Shown here one piece after another: positions 1 to 9,426 of a DNA stretch of 64,000 nt (the stretch's first letter is position 1; every line of letters begins with the position of its first letter). The notes beneath the pieces are model-generated. The model made no database searches and was not told where the DNA came from. It was given only the letters and a program-made list of their open reading frames with translations. Where the stretch lies: assembly GCA_033398695.1 (NCBI GenBank), contig CM065801.1, positions 108,524,670 to 108,588,669 of the forward strand. Reading direction: 5' to 3'. The stretch comes from Orobanche coerulescens. Lineage: Eukaryota; Streptophyta; Magnoliopsida; Lamiales; Orobanchaceae. The position numbers and the translations under genes are program-made.

Positions 1-816
1 ACCTTCAGTGACTGACCGATGGCCATCCAGTCGGCCAAGGCCGAGCAAACAGGACAGCACCCACGTGCAGATCCACAAAAGGCGCTGACAAACTTGTCAC
101 CTACCTCACCTACCAACAGGGCCCAGACCTGCGAAAGGAGCTGACGGACAGGACATGTGACTACAGCCTGTCACCTACCCTGACAAAGTCCGCCGAAAGT
201 AGCAAAGTGGGACCTCCTGTGACAGTACTTCCGGATGCGTGCTGGATCCTCATTGGACCGCACGACTGGCCACCACCGTAGCTTTGGACTTTTGGCGGGC
301 GGCCCACGTGCCCTTTAGGACGATCGCCGTTACATTAAATGCCGAAAGGCGATCGCCCACTAGGGGACAGGCCCTCGGCCTCTATATATACAAGGCGGTG
401 CACTTGTAAAAAGGACCGAGATTTCGACTCTCTAAACACTCGCATTCTCGCTTTCACACTATACGAAGCAAATACTTGCACTTGGCTAACATCCAACTCT
501 TGGCAATGACTTTCTTTCGGTCTTACTTCTCCCGCCCATCTCCTCGAGCAGATTACGGCGGGACGAAGAACACCGAGCTTCGCTCAAGAGCCGGATCAAC
601 GAGTCTTTTACACTCATTGTATTTAGATTTCTCTCATTAATACTTGTATCCACGAATATTCGTATTAATAACATCTCGCGAGAGCATTCAAGCCCGCCTA
701 ACAAACCCGGCAAATCTTGTATTATTTATCTTCTCTCGGAAGTGCTCCCGCAATTGTTGTTTGTTGTCCGTCTTCCGGCAATATTAATCTTCGGATAAAT
801 ATTTTGGGCAACAACA
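1..816 (+). repeat. TR-GAG-1 5' LTR (partial)
   Basis: Matches the 3' LTR from about 3226 onward and ends ...GGGCAACAACA just before the PBS. Relative to the 3' LTR it shows about a dozen short (1-3 base) losses, mostly in C/G or T runs, for example around 321-330, 381-400, 525-560 and 690-705. True start lies outside the window. Confidence 0.88.
383..390 (+). promoter_or_regulatory. TATA box of TR-GAG-1 5' LTR
   Basis: TATATATA lies about 25 bases after two GCGATCGC-type palindromes (about 321-358), the expected U3 core promoter layout. The second LTR keeps the same arrangement. Confidence 0.6.
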
Positions 817-836
817 ATTGGCGCTAGAAGAAGGGG
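817..836 (+). promoter_or_regulatory. Primer-binding site of TR-GAG-1
   Basis: The sequence directly after the LTR end begins ATTGGCGCTAGAAG, the position and general form of a tRNA primer-binding site in Tat/Ogre-like Ty3/gypsy elements. The minus-strand copy has the same motif at about 10889-10908. The exact tRNA was not determined. Confidence 0.7.
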
Positions 837-941
837 ATCCAACCTCGATTTTTACACCTACCGTCCCGAAGAACACTCACTGTTCTCGGGCAGATATTTG
901 AAGTGACACTCACCGCACTTCAAAAGAAATCCTTCGAAATC

Positions 942-2302
942 ATGTCTTCCGCCTCCGCGTCGAAGAAAGCCGCTGATCGGCCGGCCAAACCCCCTGTTCC
1001 GTCCCAGTCCGAGCCACGGCCGATGGTGGAAGGTAGCCGCCGCGGTCGAGACGCTCGATCCGCCTCGACGGCGGCCTGCCTCTCGCTCGATCGGTTCGAA
1101 CCAAGGAACAGATCAAGGGGCCCCGCCGCCCTACAGAGCGACGGAGTGCTCTCGACGCGCCTCCGCCTACCGCCCTGCCTCTCGCCGGAAGATCAAGCGG
1201 AAGCTCAAGGCACTACCGCCGAGCAATCGCCAGAGGCTCCGTCCGCAGAAGAGGCGCCGCGCCGGGGCACCTCTGTCTTCGATCGCCCGGGCGGTGACCC
1301 GACTTGGCTACCGGGCGCCCGCCTCGGCCTACGAGATGACGGAGTTTGAGTCCGTCACTGTGAGCTCGGCCTACCCGACTCCTGCAAGGCGCCCTAGCCG
1401 TCTGGCTCCTCGCCGAATTGCCGAGGTCGGCGGCAATGAGCCCGAGATCGGTACACGATCGCCTGCCTCGCTCCCAAAGCCGATCGGCAAGCGACCAAGC
1501 CACGGCGATGGCTGCAATGCAACGTCAACTCAACGACATGAAGGCGCTCCTGGAATCCAGGCGGGCGCCAAGAAGACGATCGCCGGGCCAAGCGAGCCGC
1601 TCGCGATCGACATCGAGCTCGCCTCGCAAAGACAGATCGCTCCCCGCAAACACCCGTACGAGGGGCGATCGGACCCCAAGTGCACTGAGGAAGTTTAACA
1701 TCTACATGATGGGTGAGGGGCATCGACGCGACCAGATGCCGAATGTTCCTCCGACGCTGGACGACCTCGCCCACCGGTGGTACACTTCATTGCCACCTCG
1801 GTCCATTGGCTCCTTTAACGAGCCGGGCGCCGGCTTCACCGAGTACTTTGCCACTGTGGTCGTCCGCCCGAAGGTCCCCTTCGCATGATGCAAATCAAGC
1901 AGGAGAAGAAGAGTCCGACTCGGACTACATCGACCGGGTAGACGTAATCATCCTCAATGGCGAGCCCATAAGCGATGAGACCGCCTCACGCGGTCTAGGA
2001 GGTTTTCGGGTTTTTCGCCTATGTTCGGGCATCTTACGAAGACCCAACCTACTACCTACGCAGCCTTCCGGCAAGAGCCACAGATTTTACGCCGTGCAAA
2101 GGTTTCTTCTTAGCACGTGAGCAGCGCGATCGGCACCGGACGACGATCTCCCGCCCGATCGCCAATATCGACCTACGAATAAGCGATCGGCACTGAGCGA
2201 CGATCGCCGCCTTCCGGCCCGATCGCCGATCATCACGCTTACATCATCCGCACCGAGGACACGATCGCCATCTACATCCAAAGATATAACATGACGGACT
2301 AA
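942..2302 (+). pseudogene. gag: Decayed retrotransposon Gag (TR-GAG-1)
   Basis: A broken copy of the 450-aa Gag at 9427-10779. Shared landmarks in order are the Ser/Lys/Ala-rich N-terminus starting at ATG 942, a Pro/Arg-rich low-complexity half, the QATAMAAMQRQLNDMKALLE helix (about 1490-1555), the DDLAHRWYTSLPPRSI segment (about 1755-1810), the SDSDYIDRVD segment (about 1915-1950) and the ending YNMTD plus stop (2300-2302), where the other copy has LSNMMD. These pieces lie in different frames, so several small indels destroyed the ORF. No zinc knuckle and no protease follow. The product would be a structural capsid-like protein of the retrotransposon particle. Frameshifts could be genuine decay or base-call errors, since the adjacent LTR also shows many short deletions. 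Confidence 0.8.
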
Positions 2303-2968
2303 GGCATAAGATCGCCCACCGCACATCATAAAGCCATGGCCCCGGGCAATGATGGAACCGGCCGCTTCGGCCATGCAAGGTCCTTTCGCCGAGATCGCCC
2401 GCCCTTCGTTTAAATACGAGGCCGGCGTAGTCGGAGGGCTCTCCAACATTAATCAGTGGACTCATTCCACAACCCCGTCTCAACGTACACCGTCGAGGTC
2501 GGCCATCTCCATGGCTGGCCGAGGTGGAAGCAGAGCTAACAAGCCGCGGGCGTGGAGTTGATTCATCCGACGCTGCCCCGCGCAAGGACTCCTCTAGACC
2601 GAGACCGCACGCCTTTCGTTTAAATACAAGGCGAGGCGCAGCCTAACAGAGGACCCTCATAATAAAGTGAGTCAAGAGGCACTCATTGTCTTTGTGCACC
2701 AAGACACGGTCATGGGGTCGGTCCATCGATCTCCGCGACTGTGCACGATACCTCAAACAAAACGAAACCACCAAGTTTCCATGGGGGATCGGCCAATGTT
2801 GTTTTTTGCAGGTACAAGACCGAAAGATAGCTAAGCCAATCGACTATGATAGCCCAAGTCCGAGTCCTAAGTCAGCTCAGCAAGGTCGCCCGTCCTCATC
2901 CAGACGCGATCACCAGCAAGAGCCACCTCGCCCCATGTCTTCAACATAGGAGCAAGTTGGGGGGCAAT
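2303..2968 (+). other. Noncoding tail of TR-GAG-1 between gag and 3' LTR
   Basis: No coding region seen. It holds two diverged copies of a segment centred on CGTTTAAATAC (about 2406 and 2627), matching the same duplicated block in reverse at about 8995 and 9257 of TR-GAG-2. The duplication therefore predates both insertions. Confidence 0.7.
2955..2968 (+). promoter_or_regulatory. Polypurine tract of TR-GAG-1
   Basis: AGTTGGGGGGCAAT lies directly before the 3' LTR TG. This is the expected second-strand primer site, and it is conserved as the reverse complement at about 8663-8676 in TR-GAG-2. Confidence 0.75.
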
Positions 2969-4052
2969 TGTTGTGTCAAGATTTAACACCTTCCGACCGG
3001 CGATCGCCTCCGAGGCCGAGCGACCGACTTACTGCCGAGCGGCCAAGGCAGACCGCGAGCAATGACCAGCGACCGAGCCTCAACCCAAATGGGACCCCTA
3101 AGTCGGCCAAATGAAGGTCCCAGGACAAGTCCCGGTGCCGAGCGATCGACCTCAGATACGATCATCACTCGGTACTCGGCGACCGACTCCTGCCGATCGA
3201 CCCTTGGTGACCGACCATTGCCGACCTTCAGTGACTGACCGATGGCCATCCAGTCGGCCAAGGCCGAGCAAACAGGACAGCACCCACGTGCAGATCCACA
3301 AAAGGCGCTGACAAACTTGTCACCTACCTCACCTACCAACAGGGCCCAGACCTGCGAAAGGAGCTGACGGACAGGACATGTGACTACAGCCTGTCACCTA
3401 CCCTGACAAAGTCCGCCGAAAGTAGCAAAGTGGGACCTCCTGTGACAAGATTAGGATGCGTGGCCGGATCCTCATTGACCGCACGGCCGCCACCAGCTGT
3501 AGCTTTGGACTTTTGGCAGGCAGCCCACGTGCCCTTTAGGACGATCGCCCCGTTACATTAAATGCCGAAAGGCGATCGCCCACTAGGGGACAGGGCCCCT
3601 CAGCCTCTATATATACAAGGCGGCAGGCACTTGTAAAAAGGACCGAGATTTCGACTCTCTAAACACTCTGCATTCTCGCTTTTCACACTATACAGAAGCA
3701 AATACTTGCACTTGGCTAACATCCAACTCTTGGCAACAGCTTTCTTTCGGTCTTACTTCTCCCGGCCCATCTCCTCGAGCAGATTACCGGCGGGACGAAG
3801 AACACCGAGCTTCGCTCAAGAGCCGGATCAACAGAGTCTTTTTACACTCATTGTATTTAGATTTCTCTCATTAATACTTGTATCCACGAATATTCGTATT
3901 AATAACATCTCGCGAGAGCATTCAAGCCCGGGCCTAACAAACCCGGCAAATCTTGTATTATTTATCTTCTCTCGGAAGTGCTCCCGCAATTGTTGTTTGT
4001 TGTCCGTCTTCCAGCAATATTAATCTTCGGATAAATATTTTGGGCAACAACA
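2969..4052 (+). repeat. TR-GAG-1 3' LTR, 1084 bp
   Basis: Begins TGTTGTGTCAAG and ends GGGCAACAACA, giving TGTTG/CAACA terminal inverted repeats. It contains GCGATCGC palindromes (about 3000, 3540-3580) upstream of a TATA box at 3608-3615. It is followed by host-element sequence starting CCTTG at 4053, the likely right target-site duplication; its partner is outside the window. Confidence 0.88.
3608..3615 (+). promoter_or_regulatory. TATA box of TR-GAG-1 3' LTR
   Basis: TATATATA, same position relative to the LTR end and the upstream GCGATCGCC palindrome as in the 5' LTR. Confidence 0.58.
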
Positions 4053-4871
4053 CCTTGCACGATGGGAAATCTGACTTTTGAAAGGGCATTGTGCGATCTC
4101 GGCGCTAGTGTTAATCTCATGCCTCTGTCTATCTTCAAGAAACTTGGAATTGGAGAAGCGAAACCGACGACTATCTCCTTACAATTAGCTGATAGATCCA
4201 TTAAGTATCCGAGGGGAATAATCGAGGATGTTTTAGTAAAGGTCGATAAGTTCATCTTTCCGGCCGACTTCATTGTGCTTGACATGGAGGAAGACCACGA
4301 CATCCCAATTATCGTGGGAAGACCATTTTTGGCAACCGGCCGAACTTTAATCGACGTGGAAAAAGGGGAACTAACTCTAAGGGTTCAAGACGAGCATGTA
4401 ACTTTTCAACTGTTTAAATCTTTTCCATGTCCAGGTGGTGTTGAGAAGAGCTCGCAAATTGAAAGTATGGATGCCGTTGCGAAAAAATCACACCGGAAGA
4501 ATCATCGATCGAAAAACTCAGAATCCGTTTCAGAGGGTCCGACTTCTAAGAAATATGTAGAACGAGTTGCATATCTCAAGCACGTGGACATGCCGTCATC
4601 ATCAACCGTTCATCCATCAATGATAAGCCTCGATGCTGTCATAAGTTCGTTTGAGAAAAAAGAGAATAAGCCGAACGTAAAATGGAGGCCAAATCATGAG
4701 AAAAATGGGTGCTTCGGAAAGTTGTTTGTGTCAAAGCCTTTTCACAAACAACATTTGGCGTCCGAACCGAAAATTGAATCGTTAAAGACCAACGGTCAAA
4801 ATTTTAAAACCCATATTAACGGTTCGATGAACGGGGCGGAGTCCAAATGGAGTTTTCGAAAAGCGAACTGA
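4053..4871 (+). pseudogene. Athila/Tat-type retropepsin, fused to a possible integrase tail; split by TR-GAG-1
   Basis: The open frame enters directly from the insertion junction (PCTMGNLTF), so the ATG at 4062 is internal and not a true start. Family hallmarks follow: the catalytic motif ALCDLGAS (Asp about residue 12 from ATG 4062), LMPLSIFKKLGIG, ADRSIKYPRGIIEDV, FPADFIVLDMEED and the C-terminal IIVGRPFLATGR block. This is an aspartic protease that would mature Gag-Pol. After about residue 120 the expected RT does not follow. Instead there are about 110 Lys/Ser-rich residues, then KTNGQNFKTHINGSM, which resembles the end of Athila/Tat integrase (KVNGQRLK-type). I infer an internal deletion joining protease to the pol tail in frame. 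The N-terminal part of the protein is separated by the 4-kb TR-GAG-1 insertion. Confidence 0.8.
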
Positions 4872-4911
4872 TTTCCAATAGGTCCGGCTGAAGACTATAT
4901 ACTTAGCGCTT

Positions 4912-4929
4912 CTCGGGAGGCAACCCGAG
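4912..4929 (+). other. Conserved hairpin after pol (CTCGGG...CCCGAG)
   Basis: CTCGGG AGGCAA CCCGAG forms a perfect 6-bp stem with a 6-base loop just after the pol stop. A GGGAGGCAACCC motif at this place recurs in Athila/Tat elements as remembered; its function is not known to me. Confidence 0.6.
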
Positions 4930-5085
4930 TTTTAGTAGTAGATTTTTGTGTGCTTAAGTATTTTCTGGCATTTTTGAATTTTTATTTTTCATCATTTTTG
5001 CTTTGATTTGCTTATCTCTCTCGTTCTTGACGTGTTCCTTTTAAAATTTTGTGCAGAAAAAGTCCCAGGGGAAAAATTTATGCCT

Positions 5086-5382
5086 GAGCCGCGGCACACA
5101 CAAATCGAACCAGAAGGCCAATCATTCTGTACTTTGTGTCATGGCACAACTTTACTGAGCTGTGCCACACTTGATTCCTGATCCGCGGCACGTTGATGCT
5201 GAGCCGCGGCACACCAATTGCCAGAGGAAGAGCCCAGGACCTTGTACTCTGTGCCGCGGCATAGACCAAGTGAGACGCGGCACAATAACACTACTGAGCC
5301 GCGGCACACGACGAAACGAAACAGCAGGTAAAAGAGGCTGTACTCTGAGCCGCGGCGCACTTAAGCTGTGCCGCGGCACACC
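5086..5382 (+). repeat. Cluster of GCCGCGGC palindromes in the 3' region
   Basis: About eight copies of GAGCCGCGGCACA or TGTGCCGCGGCACA (some with one substitution), spaced 15-60 bases. The same motif clusters at 6440-6602 in this element's LTR and, independently, in both LTRs of chromovirus E. Confidence 0.85.
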
Positions 5383-5537
5383 GTTTGGAATTTGAACAGC
5401 CCAGGTAGCCTTATAACACGCATTCGGCCGACCCTCAGGTAAATTTCTTCCCTTCCTTCCTGCACACAAGCACTCGGCCGACATCTTTTTAGAGTCGGAC
5501 AATTTTTTTTCCCAAAAGTCGAGATATTATTTGTTCT

Positions 5538-5800
5538 ATGATGGGAAGTCTAGTAACCGGGGGTATTCACGTGACCCGTTGTTTACTCTCGCGTAAAACG
5601 ACGACCCTGATTAGACTAGTGGTTTAGAGATTTCGCATGTGCCGATGATGGGGAGCCTAGTAACCAGGGGTATTCGCGTAACCCGTTGTTTACTCTCGCG
5701 TAAAATAGCGACCTTGAATCGGACATGCGGGAATAGCTATTCGAGTTGTTTCTCCGTTGTGCAGGGAACTTAGTAACTAGAAGCATCCATGTGCCCCATG
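5538..5800 (+). repeat. Degenerate tandem repeat, about 107-bp unit
   Basis: A block containing CTAGTAACC, then GGGGTATTC and CCGTTGTTTACTCTCGCGT occurs at about 5541-5620 and again at about 5648-5720. A weaker third copy follows near 5763-5800. Confidence 0.7.
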
Positions 5801-6264
5801 AGTGTCTTTTACGTCAAACGGTTCCCTAATACATGGAATTCCACCCTAGGATTTTCCCGATGAAACATCCCGAGATCCGAACCTAGTGGTCAACTCGAAT
5901 CATCTTATCGAGCATATATAAGGGAACACTATCCGAGGGTTATTTTTTACGAAACTCTTGAAATTTTTGCCACTAGACTGTGGGATTGGGCGAGTTAGCT
6001 TGTTTATTTTAACCTTTCATATTGACGGTCGATTAAATTCACAACTCGTTAATCTTTGAGCTGGATTTTCTTCTTGAACGATTGATTAGGACTGAAATTG
6101 GTTACTTTGTGGAATCAGTGTCTTGGATGTGACTCACTATTACGATACTTGTACTATTCTTTGAGATTTTCAGGATAGTATTGATTAGGTTGAGCACGAT
6201 GAGTTGCACGATTATTCTTTTATTTGTAATAAATTCTTTTTTTTTTGCTTGAGGACAAGCAAAG

Positions 6265-6283
6265 GCTTAAGTTTGGGAGTATT
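6265..6283 (+). promoter_or_regulatory. Polypurine tract region of the Athila-like element
   Basis: AAGTTTGGGAGTATT lies immediately before the LTR TG, preceded by GAGGACAAGCAAAGGC, a combination seen at the 3' LTR border of Athila/Tat elements. Confidence 0.65.
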
Positions 6284-6439
6284 TGTTAGGCGTATTTTTT
6301 TACGCTTATTTTTGGCGAGTAAATTTTCATAAATGAGCTTTAATGCCTTATTCTTGTATGTCTGACAGGAGATTGGAGTCCGGAAGCTAAAACGAGGCAA
6401 AACGGCGAATTTTGGCCATGGGCCGGGGCACAAGGCAAG

Positions 6440-6602
6440 TGAGCCGCGGCACACGCAGAGGACCAGCAGGCACCAGAGTAGACTGTACTCTGAGCCGCGG
6501 CACAGACAAAGGGAGCCGTGGCCCAGAGGAAAATTATAGCGCCCAAGTTTTTAATCTGCGCGCCGTGTGCCGCGGCACAGAATAAGTGAGCCGCGGCACA
6601 CA
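6440..6602 (+). repeat. GCCGCGGC palindrome cluster in U3 of the Athila-like LTR
   Basis: Four GAGCCGCGGCACA or GTGCCGCGGCACA units plus a degenerate one near 6515, ending about 95 bases before the TATA box. Confidence 0.8.
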
Positions 6603-6695
6603 GGGCGGTTTTGGTGTACTCCACACTGGTTTGGTCCGTTTTGAAGCCAGTTCTCGACCTAATCACACAGACGCGATTTGGCGGCTGCTCGGAAC

Positions 6696-6703
6696 TATAA
6701 ATA
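6696..6703 (+). promoter_or_regulatory. TATA box of the Athila-like LTR
   Basis: TATAAATA inside the LTR, downstream of the palindrome cluster; the usual U3/R border position. Confidence 0.6.
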
Positions 6704-7562
6704 AGGGTTTAAGGCCATAATTAAGGGAGTCTGAACCTTGGTGGGATCGATCAATCTTGGAGAAGGATAAGCAGAAGACATCAAGAGCAGAGGGCGGAAG
6801 CCAGAAGAATGGAGGAATCCAAGCTCTTCATCTGCGTTTGATTTTCATGCTTTCATACATTATTTCTGTATTTTTATCTTTTTGCATGTCAGGCTAAAAC
6901 CCTGTTCTAGGATTTCGATGAAACCTAAGTTTTGACAAATTTGCTTTAGATTATCTATATAATTCCCTTTTCTATTGAGTTTTCCCAATCAATTTTAATA
7001 CTTTCAATTGTCTGGCCAGTAATTGGATTGTTTTAATTACCTTACTCGAATCGGGAGAGGAGAGTTGGTGAGGAACTATTGGTGAAGACCGTTTTATCTT
7101 ATGAGATAGGAATATACTCATAGGAACTACGTGGCCTTTTGGAGATTTTGTGCTTTTTGCCTATTGTCGAAGTAATTCACCTAGGGATAGAGTGCGTTAC
7201 TCGCCTTTAGAAAAATCTATTGACCTCGGGAGAGGCGGTAGAGTATATTAGCAATCTTCGCCTTCAATAAATTAAGGAAATCATTAACTTAAGATAATCG
7301 AGAGAAAATTCGGATAAACCAAGGTGGATTCAGAATCCTAGACGTTTTCATTAATTGATTTTCTTTCTTCAAGCGATCGTTTTTCTGTTTATTATTTATT
7401 TATTTAGTTATTAATTGCAACTCAAATTTCGACTGTTCAAATAAAATTAGAATACATAAAGATCGGTACTTAGTAATTCAGTCCTCGTGGGAACGATACT
7501 CACTCATCACTTTATTACTTGTCAACGATAACGTGCACTTGCGTTAATGAAAAATCGCAACA

Positions 7563-7714
7563 AACATATCTGTAGATCAACTACCACATGATAATGATAA
7601 CAAATCTCGAACATCGACGTACAGTCCGAATGCTCATATGATCAATAACAATGATCAACCAATACATCACTGAGAATATCATCGACATGATAACTCTAAT
7701 ATTACCAACAAAGG
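7563..7714 (-). repeat. LTR A fragment, left of TR-GAG-2
   Basis: Matches LTR B from about 16817 (ACATATTTGTAGATCAACTA) onward. It is cut on the left by the Athila-like element and on the right by TR-GAG-2. The last five bases, AAAGG, are the left target-site duplication of TR-GAG-2. Confidence 0.88.
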
Positions 7715-8662
7715 TGTTGTTGCCTCAAATATTATCCGAAGTTAGATATTGCTGGAATGGTCGAGCAATAGCAAGTTGCGAGAGCACGTCTGAGGGAATG
7801 GAAATAACGCAAGATTTGTCGGGTTTGTTAGGCCCGAGTTTGAATGCTCTCGCGAGGTGTTATTAATAAGAATATGTTTGAGTACAAATATTAATGTAAG
7901 AATGCGATTACAATAAGTGTAAAAGATCCTAATTACCTAGCTCTTGAGCGAAGCTCTGCGTGTTCTTGTTCTCATTTCTGCCGACCGTATCAGGATTGAG
8001 AGGTGCTGAGAGAGAGAAAAGTCGAGAGATAGCTGTTGCCAAGAGTGAGAAAGCCAAGTAATGAGCTCAAAAACCAGAGAATCAAAGAGAGTCCTTTAGA
8101 GTCTCCCAAGTGTAGGCAGCCTTTTATTTATAGGAGCTGAGATGCCTTTTACTGACGGGCGATCGCCTTTCTTGTAATATAATAAGGGGCGATCGTCTTA
8201 TGTCACATGGGCTGTCTGCCTTGAAGTCCGTGGCTGCTACTGGCAGCCATCTGTGTGGTCCAATGAGGAGCATGCATGCTTCCTGCGTTGCTATCCCGGG
8301 CAGTCCCACTTGCACCTTTCGGCGGGTCTGTCGGTAGGTGAGAAGATGCTGACAGACTGTGGTCAACAATCCGTGTTCTGCGGCGCCTTTTCCAGATCTA
8401 CGCATGTGGGTCTCTGTACGAGCTTCGCCGATCGTCGACTGGACATGCTGGCCTTGCGTGGCAGGAGGCGGTCGTCATTGGCCGGGCACCATAGTCGATC
8501 GCCAAGTACCAAGAGACGATCGCCTTGGATGTCGATCGCTCGGCACTGGGTATTGACCTGGGACCCAAGATCGGATAATTCGCTTTGGTCTATCTGGCTC
8601 CGGATCGGTCGCCTGTCGTCTGTGCCGATCGCCTGTTGAGATGTATAATGCTCGACAGAACA
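7715..8662 (-). repeat. TR-GAG-2 3' LTR, 948 bp
   Basis: On the plus strand it runs TGTTGTTGCC... to ...CTCGACAGAACA. Reading on the minus strand, GCGATCGCC palindromes (about 8505-8540, 8187-8195, 8157-8166) lie upstream of a TATA box at 8125-8132. The 3' end of the LTR is at 7715. Confidence 0.87.
8125..8132 (-). promoter_or_regulatory. TATA box of TR-GAG-2 3' LTR
   Basis: Minus strand TATAAATA, about 25 bases downstream of a GGGCGATCGCC palindrome. Confidence 0.58.
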
Positions 8663-9426
8663 ATTGCCCCCCAGCTTGCTCCGATGTTGAAGACATGGGG
8701 CGAGGTGGTTCTTACTGGCGATCGTCGAGGATAAGGACGGGCGATCCGTTGAGCGGACTTTGGTTTTGGACTTGGGCGATCTGGTCGATTGGCGAGCTAT
8801 CTTTGGTCTTGTACCTGCAATAAACAATTTTGCCGATCCCTCGTAGAAACTTGATAGTTTCGTCACTGAGGAACCGTGCACAGTCGCAGAGTTCGATGGA
8901 CCGACTCTATGACCATGTCTTGTGCGCGAGCGACATTGTCTGTTTCGTGACTCATTTTGTTGTGAGGGTCCTCCGTTAGGCTGCGCCTCGCCTCGTATTT
9001 AAACGAAGGGTGTGCGGTCTTGGTCTGGAGGAGTCCTTGCGCGGGGCGTCGTCGGATGAGTCGACTCCACGCCCGCGGCTTGTTATCTCTTTTCTACCTC
9101 GGATCGTCATGTCAGATGGCAATCCTCGACGGTATGCGTTGAGACGGGGGTAGTGATGCATCGCATTGTCTGGGTCCATCAAGTTAGATGATGAACCTTT
9201 GAGGGCGGGCGAACGTGTCCACTGATTTATTTGGAGGGTCCTTCGACTACGCCCGCCTCGTATTTAAACGAAGGGCGAGCGATCTCAGCCCAAAGGGACC
9301 TTGCATGGCCTAATCAGTCGGTTCCATCGACCACCAGGACCATGGCTGCACTCTTCTACCTCGGATCGTCATGTAAGATGCCGATCGTCGACGGTGTACG
9401 TTGTGCAGGGGAGGCGATCTCGTGCC
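8663..9426 (-). other. Noncoding tail of TR-GAG-2 with PPT
   Basis: The purine tract is at 8663-8676 (plus strand ATTGCCCCCCAGCTT). Two copies of a block centred on GTATTTAAACG occur near 8995 and 9265. No gene seen. Confidence 0.7.

Larger units (their letters stand above)
1..4052 (+). mobile_element. TR-GAG-1: gag-only LTR retrotransposon (5' end off window)
   Basis: The first 816 bases recur at about 3226-4052, so they are the 5' and 3' LTRs of one element. Between them lie a PBS-like site, a decayed gag reading frame, a noncoding tail and a purine tract, with no protease, RT or integrase in the 2.15-kb internal region. It is a terminal-repeat retrotransposon with only a GAG domain (TR-GAG type), non-autonomous and dependent on Pol supplied in trans. 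A related, better preserved copy lies at 7715-11811 on the minus strand. The right edge abuts the protease reading frame of the Athila-like element, whose 5' part must lie left of the window. Confidence 0.85.
4872..6283 (+). other. 3' noncoding region of the Athila-like element
   Basis: No credible gene. It contains the pol-end hairpin (4912-4929), a cluster of GCCGCGGC palindromes (5086-5382), a degenerate tandem repeat (5538-5800), an AT-rich stretch, a T-run (about 6236-6246) and the purine tract. Athila elements often have a long region here, sometimes with an env-like ORF, but none is visible. Confidence 0.7.
4053..7562 (+). mobile_element. Athila-like Ty3/gypsy element, 3' part
   Basis: From left to right: a protease reading frame, a conserved GGGAGGCAACCC-type hairpin, a long noncoding 3' region, a purine tract preceded by the GAGGACAAGC motif typical of Athila/Tat elements, and one LTR (6284-7562). 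RT, RNase H and most of integrase are absent between protease and 3' region, so this is an internally deleted, non-autonomous copy. Its 5' half lies left of the window because TR-GAG-1 inserted into the protease. The right end joins the giant-LTR array at 7563, so the Athila-like copy inserted into that array. Confidence 0.82.
6284..7562 (+). repeat. 3' LTR of the Athila-like element, 1279 bp
   Basis: Starts TGTTAGGCG and ends CGCAACA, in the usual TG...CA form. U3 holds four GCCGCGGC palindromes (6440-6602), then TATAAATA at 6696-6703. The rest is AT-rich with no gene. The following bases (7563 on) match the giant-LTR unit at about 16817, fixing the boundary. AACAT (7563-7567) would be the right target-site duplication. 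Confidence 0.82.

Noticed and set aside
1213..2585. Overlapping minus-strand ORFs across TR-GAG-1 gag
   Set aside because: Antisense shadows of a GC-rich gag; the sense strand matches the intact Gag of TR-GAG-2.
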